Assembly: GCA_026545765.1 (NCBI GenBank)
Contig: CM048844.1
Location: 68,987,035-69,051,034, forward strand
From: Plantago major
Lineage: Eukaryota; Streptophyta; Magnoliopsida; Lamiales; Plantaginaceae
DNA length: 64,000 bases
Direction: 5' to 3'
Shown: positions 25,762 through 37,320 of the stretch, one piece after another
Layout of the letters: every line of letters starts with the position of its first letter
Position numbering within the stretch: the first letter of the stretch is position 1
The notes under the pieces: model-generated
What the model saw: the letters and a program-made list of their open reading frames with translations, nothing else
The model's database searches: none
Told to the model about the DNA's origin: nothing
Program-made: the position numbers and the translations under genes

Positions 25762-27402
25762 TGTTGGTCCAGATAACGGCAAAGTAAAAGACTAGGGGGG
25801 GGGGGGTGAATAGTCTTTTTAAAACTTTTGTCGATAATACGCGATTTCGAGATATCAGAAGATATCTGATACTTAATTTCAGAGAGCGGAAGACTTCTGA
25901 GATAAGTGCACGTGTTCAGCAAGATAAGTGTAAGTACTTTGCAATATAAGTAAAACAAGTAATAAACTACAGAAAGTAAACAACACGTCTTTTTATAGTG
26001 GTATCTGAAGGTGGCGTAATCCTTCAACTAATCCACTTCGGTCTTTCTCAGACCTAGAATCCACTAAGATAAATGAGGTAACCTTACAGATATCTTTTCT
26101 TAGATTCCTAAATGCACTAGGTTCCCAACCAAGTGTTCCCCCTGAGTTATTCCCCGGCTATCACAGCCAAGTACTTCCTGTACTCAGAAACCTTTTTGAG
26201 CTATTCCTTAGCTTCCCAAGCTAAGTACTTCCTGTGCCCAACAACCTTGGAGTTATTCCTTAGTTTCTCAAACTAAGTACTTACTGTACTCCACGTTGTA
26301 TATGGTGTTGGTTTTAGGTTTGTTTGTCAGGTGAGCTTCTTTAATAACTTGTTCAGTTATTCAGATAGCTCTGTGAATAAAGTATACTTAATACACTTTG
26401 CAATGTATGGTATCTTGTTCTCTACTGACCCGAGTCTATGGTAAGTGTTCAAGAGAATGAAACTTAGATATGAAATCTTAGTTCAACTCTTTCACAGATA
26501 ACATTGCTCGTTAAGGATCAGGACACTTAAAACTTTTGTGCTACTTAGAATCAAGAGCTTTGGTCGCAACGGAAAGCTTGAAGGTAAGTAGTTTGCTTGA
26601 GAGCGCTTGTGTGAGTATTCTTGAAGTTCAGTGTGTTCTAAGGTGTGTTCTCAAGCAGTCTAAGTTGAGTATTTATAGATGAATTTGAGTGCCGTTTGAA
26701 TAGTATCCGTTAGGATTAAATCAAATTCAAACTATTGATATCTGAATATAGTACTGTAGCAGGTTTGTCTTCTTCTTCAGAAGCTACCGTTTTTGTTTAG
26801 ACATTTCTGTCTGTGCATTTAATGCATTGTACTATATTTTTTCCTGTAGTGCCAACGGAACTATGCATGGTATCAGAGATCTTTATATAATTAGAGTTTT
26901 CTGAAACTTTGCATGTTCTTTTCCAGAGATCATCATAGCTCCAGATACCACTTGTTTAAGCAACTTGTTATAATCTGTTTCTTTCTCAGAAGCATATTTT
27001 ATGTCCAAGGTATCTGAGTGTAGATATCTGTGGGCACTTTCCTCGTCTCAGCAACCTTTTATGCTCAGATATCTTTTGCACCTTATGTGTTTCGAAACAC
27101 TTGTTTCTTCAAGATATCTGGACATAGGTATCTGAAAAACCCTTGTCTTCAGCAATCTTGTGCAGTCTTCAAATCTTCAAATTCGTTGAACTTTTCCTGC
27201 TGGATACCTACTTCTTGGTCTTCTTCAAAAAATAAAAAATTACATTTCGAGACCTAACATCCTATACAAGATTTGCTAGACTATCATACTTAGTGAGTTT
27301 CCTCTTTTACAGTGTTCAAGTGAACTAAGAGTACTATTCACCTTTCTGAGCTAAGATAAGTCATTAGGTTGCTGATCAAAATCTAAACAGATATTCCTAA
27401 CA
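25762..27402 (-). repeat. Element C 3' LTR
   Basis: TGTTGGTCCAGATAACGG to ATTCCTAACA, 1641 bp. It holds many GATATCTG words (25853-25876, 26740, 27020, 27066, 27110-27130). It has a block of about 55 bp near 27258-27320 (after GAGACCTAACA) that is missing from the other LTR. Confidence 0.9.
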
Positions 27403-27421
27403 AATTTCCCCCATTTTGACC
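27403..27421 (-). promoter_or_regulatory. Element C polypurine tract
   Basis: On the - strand AAAATGGGGGAAATT directly precedes the 3' LTR, the usual place for the plus-strand primer. Confidence 0.8.
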
Positions 27422-27823
27422 TATTACAAATCTGGATGAGGAAATAATCCACCACTTAATCATTTCTTATGATCTTTTAATTCATATAATTAAGTGCAGA
27501 AAGTAAACATCAACCAAATCACAACGTGTGATCTTTGTTGACAAGTTATCTTTTATATAAGAATGATATCTGAGAGTAAGTTCATCAGATATGATACAGA
27601 GAAAGCTTACATATAACTTTTTCAAGATTTAACAGATAAGATCAATCAGCAAAATCACAGAAAACTATTTAGTCAAATAGAACAACAGGAGTTACCAAGC
27701 TCCAAGTGAACATTCTAAATGACAAGTCTTCAAGTCTTCAAAAATTCTTCAAGTCTTCAAAACAGTTCCATGGATCAGTCTGCAAATTTCCTATCACCAA
27801 ACCTTTTTATGTCATCAGAGTAG
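27422..27823 (-). other. Element C spacer between cargo 3' end and polypurine tract
   Basis: About 400 bp, AT-rich, with GATATCTGA words near 27567 and a CTTCAAGTCTTCAAAA duplication near 27727-27760. No gene is seen. Confidence 0.55.
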
Positions 27824-30800
27824 TCATAGAGAAGAGTTCTGATAATCATCTCTGTGTCTCTGGCAAATCCACAGACTTCCTTGTAGGTTTTGGTGGGATT
27901 TCTCTTGACAAAATGCTTGACCCACAGATACTTTCCCCATTTCCAGGCATGCTCGATTCTGATATCTGACAGTCTTGAAGTATTCATAAATGATCTTCAG
28001 ATATCTGATGTCACCCTTGTATTGATCTTCAGTTAAGTAGAAGGACTCATAGGATTCCACAGCAAGTCTTGCTCTTGTGCATGTTCCAGTAAGGTTGGGA
28101 ATTCTGTGCACATCATCTGGCTTTCCATAAGGACATTCATCAGAGAGGTCCTTCTTCATGGCTTCAGTTCTCTTGATTACTTCAAAATCCAACCATGCTT
28201 TGATGTGGTTGGTGTTAATCAAGATTGGCTTATCTTTTCTCCATGCCATGAGCTGTTTATGGATTGGTTGAAACCTTGAATTTACCAGTAACTGCTTGAG
28301 TTCCAGAATCCAGTAGCCATTCTTCTGATTAATGCACCTGTATACAGAGGAATTGTTGTCAATCTTCACATACTCAATTTTGGCTTCTTCTGACCTGAGT
28401 GGAAGTAGACTTTTTCTTTGTTCACTCTGCTTTTGTTCCTTCTTTGTCTAGAATTCTCCTTTGGGGGATTGCTTGAAGAACCACCTTGGATTGACTTCGT
28501 ATTTCCAGAGGGTGTTTTAGCTGCTAAAGGCTTTGCAGCTGTGGGCTCAGTTTGGCTATCAATTTTCCTTTTTCTGTGAAGAGGAGCTTTATCTTCATCA
28601 GTTTCTTCATCATCATCAAGATTAATTCTTGTGAGACTTTTGCAGCCTTCTTCATTGCCCTGGGATTTGATTTGACCTTCTTCTTCTTCTTCAGAAGATT
28701 CATCAATCCCTCTTACTTGTCTTCTCCTTGGAGCCTTGGTACTCCTTGGAGGTGTTTTTGCCATGGCCCTTGTTACCATTGTAGTTTCTTCAGTTGGCTG
28801 CTGAAAAGTAGCTACTAATTGCAAAGCAGCTTGATTTGGTGAGGGTTCATTTATTCTGAGTGGTGGCTGGGAAGTTTTCTTGTTTCCTCTTCCTTTCTGA
28901 GCGGCACCAACTCTATATTTCTTCTTTCCTTTCCCTTGATCAGATCCAAATTCTTCCCCCTTAGTCATTGTTGACTGACTAAGTACTACAAAAGAATCTG
29001 AGAGGGACTCAAAATTCTTTTGCAAGTAGTTTTAGGCAGTGACCAACTTCTGAAGTTCAGCCTTGAGCTCCTGATTTTGTTTGATAAGTCCATTTTCCTT
29101 ATCAGTGAGCTCTGCCAATGGGCCTAGTATGGCATCTGCTTTTCCAGCAGTGTAACTTGGCTCATGAAAAGCTTTTTCAGCTAATGAAACATCATCGTCC
29201 CTTACCATTCCCAGATCCTTCTGAGCAATGATCATACTGGTTGTTCTCTGAGTGATGAGCTCGGTGAATTTTTGCATATCTGAGGGGACGGAGGCAATTA
29301 CTTCTTTGTTTCGTGAAGACATCTCCCTTTTAAGATGAGCCAAAACTTGATATCTATTTATATATTCATGGGAGTGGACATTTGGCAGTTTGTTGAAAAC
29401 TTCAGGAGCAATTAGCTTCCTTTTCAGATGAGAAACCGCCAAGTGTTCATTGCGGTGTTCTGCCAACGTCTTATCTTCTTCATCATCTGAGTCTTCAGCC
29501 CAGTGATCTTCATCCTCTTGGACATTTTCAAGATTCTCCAGTCCAGCAACCATCTCAGAGATGGGCTTCTTTCCTTTCTGAGAGGAGGATGGTATATCTT
29601 TTGCTGATGATGCAGCCTTAGCATCATGCTTTTCTTTAGATACTTCTTCAGTATCTCGCTCCTTAGCAATAGCATTTACAGCATCCCGGAGCTCTTTAAC
29701 CTCAGAGTAAGCTACTGTCTCTTGTAAGTATTGATCTTGTAGTTGATTAAGCTTATCTCTGGATTTAACTAGCTCTTCTTCAAGTTGAAGATGAAGCTGT
29801 TGCTCTTCTTCCAACAGTTGTTTGAGTTGAGCAGTTCTGGCTTGAGTATTTAATATCTTCTGAGTTGTTTCCTCAGAGTGCTAAACTACTTGTTCAGTAG
29901 TATCTTTTTGAGGTGATGGAGGAGGGGATTGCTGTGATGTCCTCTCAGTGTGCTTTTCAGCAGCTAAGGCAATGTTTCCTTGTGGAATTCCTCCTGTCCC
30001 TGGTGAAGGGGCATCATCATCATCATCCTTTTTATCATCCTCATCATTGTGATGGTCAGAAGGAAAATCTTCATAGTCATTTTCGTCAGTTTCCTTCTCT
30101 TCTTCATCTTTAGAGACCAGATTGATCACTTCTGGAATAGTGATCATTTGCCCATTTACTTCTTCTTGTTCAGAAGGAATAAATTGTAGTGTTTGGGGCA
30201 GGACTGGCTTGAATGCCATCTGCAATCTGGTCTGACCATCTGCCTGTTTGAAGGCTTGCACCAATTTGTGTGCCACTTACTTGGAAAAATCCTTACGCAT
30301 TAAGGTCGCAACTTTGTATTGTTCAGTAGGGAACATTGCGTGGATGTAGTTTTCCAGATCAAGAGCTCGTGCTCGTCTTGTTGGTTGATCTGTGATTCTC
30401 AGTATTTCAGAGAGATCAGAGCACCTTAACCTTTGCCATTTCTTGAAGCATTGAATATGCTTTGGCAAGGTATGAGTCTTGAAGAAGGGAAGAAGGTTTT
30501 CATAGTCATCATTTGACTCCTTCTTGGCACTACTTTGAACCTGAAAGAGAGAGTTTTGAATTAGTTTCAAAACTTGTGTAGATATCTGAGTTTTTAGAGT
30601 AGTCGAGTATATGTGTTACCTGTGCAATAGCAACAGGTTCAGAAGGTTGGACTACTGAGGTTCCAGGTGCCTCAGATATATCTGGATATGAGGAGGAGAC
30701 TTGGAAGTCTGATCCTCAGCATTCTTTCTTTTTGAACCTCCACTATTGGTGGCTCAGATACTTGTTGCTCAGAGACTTGCGATCTCGGAAATTTTATTGG

Positions 30801-31189
30801 ATGATAGGTTTGATGCCTCATCAATTTCCATTTGTTGTGGGGATTGAGCGGGCAATTCCCCAGCAACTTCTACTTCTTTTTTAACCTTCTCTGCAGAAGG
30901 TTCAGATACTTGTTCCTCAGAGACCTTGGAAGTCTCTGGATTCTTCTCTGAAGAGATAGACTTTTCAGTCTCTTCATTTTTCTTCTCTGTTGGAGACTAT
31001 TAGAAACAAACACTTAATAGTATTAGTCAAGTGTATAAAGCACACATCTGAGATGTTATATCTTAAGGAACTGTCTTCTACCTGTGAGACAGGCTCCTGT
31101 TCCTTAAGTGGTGAACCTATGGAAGCCTCCTTCTCAGATTCTGAGGCAAGCTTTGCAGCTTCCTCTTGTTCTTTTGTTTGTAATTCAGC
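27824..31189 (-). pseudogene. Element C cargo gene, 3' exons, broken
   Basis: Downstream exons of the cargo gene. Small phase-0 exons start at 31189 and at 30996; the exon starting at 30540 carries HIQCFKKWQRLRCSDLSEIL. An acidic segment with DDKKDDDDDAPSPGTGG and a coiled-coil segment (EEEQQLHLQLEEELVKSRD) follow. A Lys/Arg-rich linker leads to a C-terminal block, CINQKNGYWILELKQLLVNS to DDVHRIPNLTGTCTRARLAV. Introns are visible at 31190-31265, 30997-31081 and 30541-30619. The region shares exons with 1-2109. Stops at 29881, 29032 and 28366 and frame changes break it. The function is not recognised. Similar predicted plant proteins carry misleading names, so none is assigned. Confidence 0.6.
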
Positions 31190-31265
31190 CTGTAACAAAG
31201 AATTTTTATTAGTTTAACAAGACAGAAAATACAAAGAAATTCACAAGTGCAAACCATTCAGCTAC

Positions 31266-33133
31266 CTGAGCAATGTCAGGTTGAGTGGTCTCTGGAACTT
31301 GTGACCCTTCCATGAGTTGGTCTCATTGTTCCAGTGCTGCTTCTTTGTTGGAAGTTTGAGGTACTTCAACCTTTTCCTGAGTAGCTAACTCAGTTGCCTC
31401 CACAGTTGATCATTACGGTAGGTGTCTCAGTTTGATCCCTCTCTTAGAGTTGGGGAACCTGCTCATTTGCAGGATTTCTTCAGCATGTTGCATTGCTGGC
31501 ATGTCGAAATGGAGTTCATTTACCATTTCATCAACCACTTGTGGCTGTTGTGGTTGTGGTTGTTGTGGTTGTCTGGAAGCAGAAGTTTGAGCAGTTGAGA
31601 GTTCTTCCAGATTTTTAAGTGTGGTATTGACATCAGCGTCTACCAACACTAGGTCACCACTCATCAGGGCTTCTTGAAGTTGTTTATATGTGACTTTCCC
31701 TGATGGTGTGTTGGCACCAACAACCTTTGCTATAGGTGCTTGTTCAGCAACCTGTGAGCTGGTTTCTTTCTCAGCAACCTTGGACCTTTTGTTCTTCCCC
31801 TTTGCCTTGGTTACTTTTTCAGCAACCTTGGAGGATGGGATCTTCTCCTCGTCCGATTCGTCATCGAAATCTGGAACAGAGTTATCAACTATCCCTGCTG
31901 CTTCTGCAGAAAGAGTTAGAAGTTTTTCAGCATTTATATCAGCAAGGCTTTCGGCAATAGTCTTGACATTACTGAAAGCACTTTCTCTTGCTGAGTCTAC
32001 TTGTTCAGTAGCTGATGCCTCTTTCGCAGCATTGATGAGTTCATCTGCAGCGACGTCAGGTATCTGGGAATCGACAACCTCAATGGGTGTGCCTTCTGAT
32101 TTGCCAGCAGACTTCTTCCGTGAAGTTCTGGGCTTCTTAGTCGCAACTTTTCCCTCAGATACCTCTTCAGTCTTTCGCTTCTTGGAACCTTTCTGAGATC
32201 CAGTAACCTTTTTCATCAAGTTTGTATACTCATATTTGTAGAGTAGGTTACTGTTGGCAATATCTGTCGTCTCTCTGAGCTCAATGCCAAGACATTCCAG
32301 TAAGTAGCAAATTTTCAGTCCATAGCTTACTGTGGCTTTTGGCTCAGCAAGGCCCTTAACGATTTTAGGATCAAAGCCTTGTATCTTCTTCACAAATTTC
32401 AAGAAGGCGTACTTCCCCCAATTAGAAGGGTTTTCCAGCCTTTTGTCTTGTTGGCTCAACAAGAACATCATCATCCATCGTTCTTGGCTTATATGGTCAG
32501 CACCTCCTTGTAGACCATCAAAGCCTCTGTGAAGAATACATGCCAACACATTCCAGTGGACCAAAAGATGTCTAGTCCTTAGGTCAGCAAGCTTAAAGTC
32601 GATGGGTGTGTCTGGTTTGTCAAGATCACACACATTACTGTACAGTTGCTTCACACCTTCAAGGAGATCTTCATCCTTGGTGTCAATCTCAAAATCCTTT
32701 CCAAGATTTTGAAGTTCAAACAAATTTCAGAAGCTGTTTCGTCCAACAAGATTTCTTGTTCTTGGACTTTGGTCTTGATGGACACTATCTCAGTGCCTTC
32801 AGAGATCTTGGAAATAATTGTGGAGTTGTTGTAAAACTCCAAAACATCCAATGAAGAAACTCCACTAGGAAGAGCAGATAGAAAACCCTTGATTTTTGCC
32901 TTTTCAAGCATATCAAGTACTAACTTCCTGTCAGTTTGGTTTTCTATTGCGGCTACCAGGTATTCCTCAATCATGACACCACCCCAAATCATCCTGTGAT
33001 TTGAAGTCCAATGATCAGGGTCGAATTCTCCGATCAACCGATTGTTAGTAATAACTAGCACTGGTGCTTGCTTTTCAGCAGTACCAGTAGTAGTTGCTTG
33101 GGATTTCTGAGTAGAAGCACGTTTGGGAGCCAT
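31266..33133 (-). pseudogene. Element C cargo gene, 5' exons
   Basis: Start ATG at 33131-33133 (MAPKRASTQKSQATTTG), followed by LIGEFDPDHWTSNHRMIWGG. After a frame change near 32720 a block ISQERWMMMFLLSQQDK and WGKYAFLKFVKKIQGFDPKI appears, then SYGLKICYLLECLGIELRE. A long Lys/Ser/Ala-rich region with repeated SKVAEK units (about 31700-31860) and a Gln-Pro repeat before VVDEMVNELHF follow. No signal peptide or membrane helix is seen. It lies downstream of pol in the sense direction, where Sireviruses may carry an env-like ORF, but env character is not visible. Frameshifts near 32720 and 31450 disrupt it. Intron 31190-31265 follows. Confidence 0.6.
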
Positions 33134-33306
33134 CTCTTTAAATAGTGAGGTTTTTGAAAAACGAGAAAGAGATTTGGGTGAGAGATTAGTGATTCTTTGC
33201 AGAAAAACTAACAGGGATTTGCAGAGGTTGAAGAAGAGTTTTTGCTATTCTTGTGCAAGTTTGTATGTTGGATTAGGCGAAAGTAATTTCTTTTGCCAAA
33301 ATCCCA

Positions 33307-33315
33307 TATCTATAG
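33307..33315 (-). promoter_or_regulatory. Possible TATA element of element C cargo gene
   Basis: CTATAGATA on the - strand about 175 bp before the ATG at 33133, with a C/T-rich leader (CACCCAAATCTCTTTCTCG) between them. This would let the cargo be transcribed independently of the LTR. Composition-based only. Confidence 0.3.
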
Positions 33316-33959
33316 CAATGTAATCTCCACAAACATATACATACAAATTAATTTTGTGTGTAAGTATCTGTGAATTGCAGGCAGGCGTGAGTAAAAGCTT
33401 GTTCGGCATTAAATGCATAGTGGGCCCTGTCGGAATTTTAACAGTCCACTATTTACTGAGAGTTAATCTCTGCCGTAAAGATCAATCGCCCAATTCATCA
33501 AGGGTCACCATTGCTTCTTCAGCAATGATCACAATCAACAAATGTAATTGCGCCCATTTAATGAATTTTGGCTATTAGCTTTCTGAGTCACGTTTCTGTA
33601 TGACCAAGAACACTGTTTGCATCTGAATTTATCTCACACTTAGTATTTGTCCAAGTTTTACACAAAGATAGCAATAATGCAAATTTCAAGAGAGTAGTTG
33701 ACTGCAGACAATTGTACTATTCTCTTTTGTGTTCCCCCTCACTGAGTGTTCCAGATATCTGAGTACCCGTCTCAGAAATCTTTGAACAGCCGTTTTACCC
33801 TTTAGCCTTTAGTTTCTGAATACCCGTTCCAGATTCCTCTTCTCTGGATTCCTGTTCCAGATTCCTCTTCTCTGGATACCCGTTCCAGATTCCTCTTCTC
33901 TGTTCTTTGATATCTTCTTCTGATATCTCTTTTCTGAACTTTTTCAGTTCTTTGGTAGA
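33316..33959 (-). other. Element C spacer between pol and cargo gene
   Basis: No gene is seen. At about 33826-33900 a 28-bp unit (GTTCCAGATTCCTCTTCTCT plus eight bases) is repeated about 2.6 times, surrounded by GATATCTGAGT and GATATCTTCTTC words. Confidence 0.6.
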
Positions 33960-36900
33960 TCCATTAGTCCAAGACTGTGTCTTAAGGCTAAGAATCTACT
34001 TTCTTGTAGTGGCTTAGTGAAGATATCTGCAAGTTGTTCTTCAGTGCCAATCTTGAGTATCTCTATATTGACTTTTTCAACATGGTCTCTGATGAAGTGG
34101 TGTCAAACATCAATGTGCTTTGTTCTTGCATGAAACTTAGGATTCTGAGTTATGGCAATGGCACTTGTGTTGTCACAGAAAATAGGAGTTTTCTCTTCAT
34201 TGAGTCCATAGTCTTTGAGTTGTTGTTGTATCCACAATATCTGCGAAGCACAACATCCAGCAGCAATATATTCAGCCTCTGTGGTAGATGTGGCAATTGA
34301 ATTTTGTTTCTTGCTGAACCATGATATTAATCTAGCACCAAGAAATTGACAAGTTCCTGAGGTGCTTTTTCTATCAAGCAATGATCCAGCATAGTCGGCA
34401 TCTGAATATCCAACCAAACTCAATCCACTCTCTTTTGGATACCACAATCCAACTTCTATAGTACCTTTTACATACCTTAATATTTTCATAGCAATGTTGT
34501 AGTGTGACTGCATTGGATTTGTCTGAAATCTAGCACACACTCCAACTGCATATTGAATATCAGGTCTACTTGCAGTGAGGTATAGTAGAGACCCAATCAA
34601 TTTCCTATACTTGTGTTCTTCAACACTCTTGTCAGATTCAGTATAGGTCATTTTGGTTCCAATGCTCATTGGTGTCTTAGCATTCTTTTCAGAAGGCTTT
34701 AGATTGAACTTATTGAGCATATCCTTTGCATACTTTCTTTGACTAATGAATATTCCATCATTGAGTTGCTTGACTTGCAGCCCTAGGAAGTAATTCAATT
34801 CTCCCATCATGCTCATCTCAAATTTACATTTCATGAGTTCAGCAAAATCTTCACAAAGTTGCTTGTCTTTAGATCCAAATATAATGTCATCAACATATAC
34901 TTGAACTAAAAGTAGTTTCCCATCATGGTTCAATGTGAAGAGTGTTTTATCAACATCTCCTTTCTTGAAACCACTTTCCAGTAGGTATTTGGCCAATGTA
35001 TCATACCATGCTCTTGGAGCTTGTTTCAGCCCATACAGAGCTTTCTGAAGCTTATAGACCATCCTTCTTTATGAGGAAACTTCAAAACCTGGTGGTTGCT
35101 CAACATAGACTTCCTCAGCCAGTTCACCATTTAGAAATGCACTCTTGACATCCATCTGATAAAGTGTAAAGTCATTATGAGCTGCAAAGGCTAGAAAGAG
35201 TCTTATTGCATCCAATCTTGCAACTAGTGCATATGATTCATCAAAATCTAGTCCTTCAGTCTGGGTAAATCCCTTGGCAACCAACCTAGCTTTGTTTCTG
35301 GTTATTTCACCAGACTCATTGATTTTGTTTCTGAAAACCCACTTAATTCCTATTACAGATATTCCGTCAGCAAATGGAACCAGTTTCCAGACTTTGTTTC
35401 TCTCAAATTGATCCAACTCTTCTTGCATTGCAGAGATCCAGTCTTGATCTTTTAATGCTTCTTCTATAGTCTTTGGTTCAATTTTTTAGATGAAACATCC
35501 ATAGAGACAAATTGCATTTTCAGCGATTGGTCTTCTAGTTCTAACTCCTTGGTCTATGGGACCAATCACATCTTTTGAAGGATGATTTCTTATCCATTTC
35601 ATAATGGGTTTTGAACTAGTAGGATCAATATCAATTTGATTTGAATGTGAATCAATATGATCTTGATGAGATACTTGTGCAGTATATGGGATATCTGACA
35701 CATGGGTAATGTCATGGATATCTGACACTTTTTTAGTGTTAGAGATATCTGGATCTTGCATTTCAGCAATCTCATTCTTAGATACCTTTTCATGATGAAG
35801 GTTCTCAGTAGCCTGTTCCATTTCTGGAATTCTCATAGGAAATTCTTCATCATGTCTTACAGTCATCTGGTTGTTACTAAGCATAGGTTGCTTTTCATCG
35901 TTACTCATCCTCTATTTGAATGAAGGAATTGTTTCCTTCTGAAGATCCTTTTTCAGAATCTTTAATCATTAGTTCTTTGAACCTATCTGAGAGATCTTCA
36001 TTTAAAAGTACTTTCTTGTTTCCTTCATAGAATACTACATGAATAGATTCTTCGATCTTTTGCGTTCTTTTGTTGTAGATTCTGTAGGCTTTGCTATTCA
36101 GAGAATAACCAAGAAATACTCCTTCATCTGCCTTTGGTTGAATTGTTCTCAAGTATTCTTTTCCACACACTCTTAGATGTTTGATACTAGGGGGCCTACT
36201 AATGAAAAGCTCATACGGAGTTTTGTCATGGTGTTTGCTAATCAGACATCTATTTTGAGTGTAGCATGCTGTGTTTAGAGCTTCAACCCAATAGATTTCA
36301 CTTATTTCAGTGTCAGCAAGCATTGTTCTTGCTGCTTCTTTCAGGGTCCTATTCTTTCTTTCAGCAACACCATTTTGTTGTGGTGTCCTTACAGAAGATA
36401 GTTGATGTTGTATACCTTTGCAAGTACAAAACTCTTTGATGTACTGGTTCACAAACTCAGTACTGGTTCACAAACTCAGTAACATGGTCTGTTCTGATTA
36501 CATATACCTTGTCATTTTTCATGACTTCGAGCTTATTCAGCAAGTTAGGTATCTCAACCCTTGCATCAGATTTGTGTTTGAGAAAGACAACCCAAGTGAA
36601 TCTTGAGTAATTATCAACAACAACCAGACCAAACTTCTTTCCTGCATAACTAGTTACTGAGGATTCAAACAGATCCATATGTAACATTTACAGTGGCCTT
36701 TCACTGGAATGTTTAGTTTTAGACTTAAAAGATGTTTTGGATTGTTTTCCCATTTGGCAAGCTGAGCATACACCTTCTTTTCTATATGCCATTTTGGGTA
36801 AACCAACCACCAACTCTTTCTTAGCTAGTTTATTCAGAGTTTTGAAATTCAAGTGACTCATTCTTTTGTGCCATAGCCAATTTTCTTCAGTACGGCCAGA

Positions 36901-37302
36901 TTGACTCACCATGAGACATTCTTCGGTTATGGCGGATGCCCAATCAGCAACATAAAGATTTCCTTTACGCCTTGCAACCAAGACTGTCTGCTTTGACTCA
37001 TTGTCAATCACTTTACATAGTTTTGACTTGATCTTGACAGTGTACCCTTTGTCTACTAGTTGACTCATGCTTAGGAGATTATATTTCAATCCCTTTACAT
37101 GAAGTACTTCAAAGATTGTGAGGGCGCCGAACTTCAAATTGCCAAAACCTATGGTTGGATTTTCATCTCCTCCAGCAAACCTGATAATTGGTCCATCATT
37201 GCAATTTTTGTAGTTAATCAGATTTGCTTTGTCTCCTGTCATGTGCTTCCCACATCCACTATCAAAATGCCACTTTGAGTTAGTATTTAGAGTGTTCTGC
37301 AC
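33960..37302 (-). pseudogene. pol: Element C pol: protease, integrase, reverse transcriptase, RNase H
   Basis: Read on the - strand. Protease KWHFDSGCGKHMTGD is intact. Pre-integrase is WLWHKRMSHLNFKTLNKLAK. Integrase has VVVDNYSRFTWVVF and TPQQNGVAERKNRTLKEAA. Between them VIRTDHVTEF has Val where the usual Gly follows His. RT motifs are [45 protein letters not shown] and VYVDDIIFGS (intact). RNase H has DADYAGSLLDRKSTSG and STTEAEYIAA. Breaks: TAA after RPL at about 36687, a 19-bp tandem duplication at 36443-36480 (TACTGGTTCACAAACTCAG twice), TGA for CGA after KHIDV at about 34101, and frame changes near 35065 and 35480. The tail reads LADIFTKPLQESRF near 34000. Confidence 0.9.
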
Positions 37303-37320
37303 AAAACAGGAAACAGGAGA

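Noticed and set aside
31690..32196. 168-codon + strand frame in element C cargo
   Set aside because: Mirror of the Lys/Ser/Ala-rich sense frame; it has no independent support.
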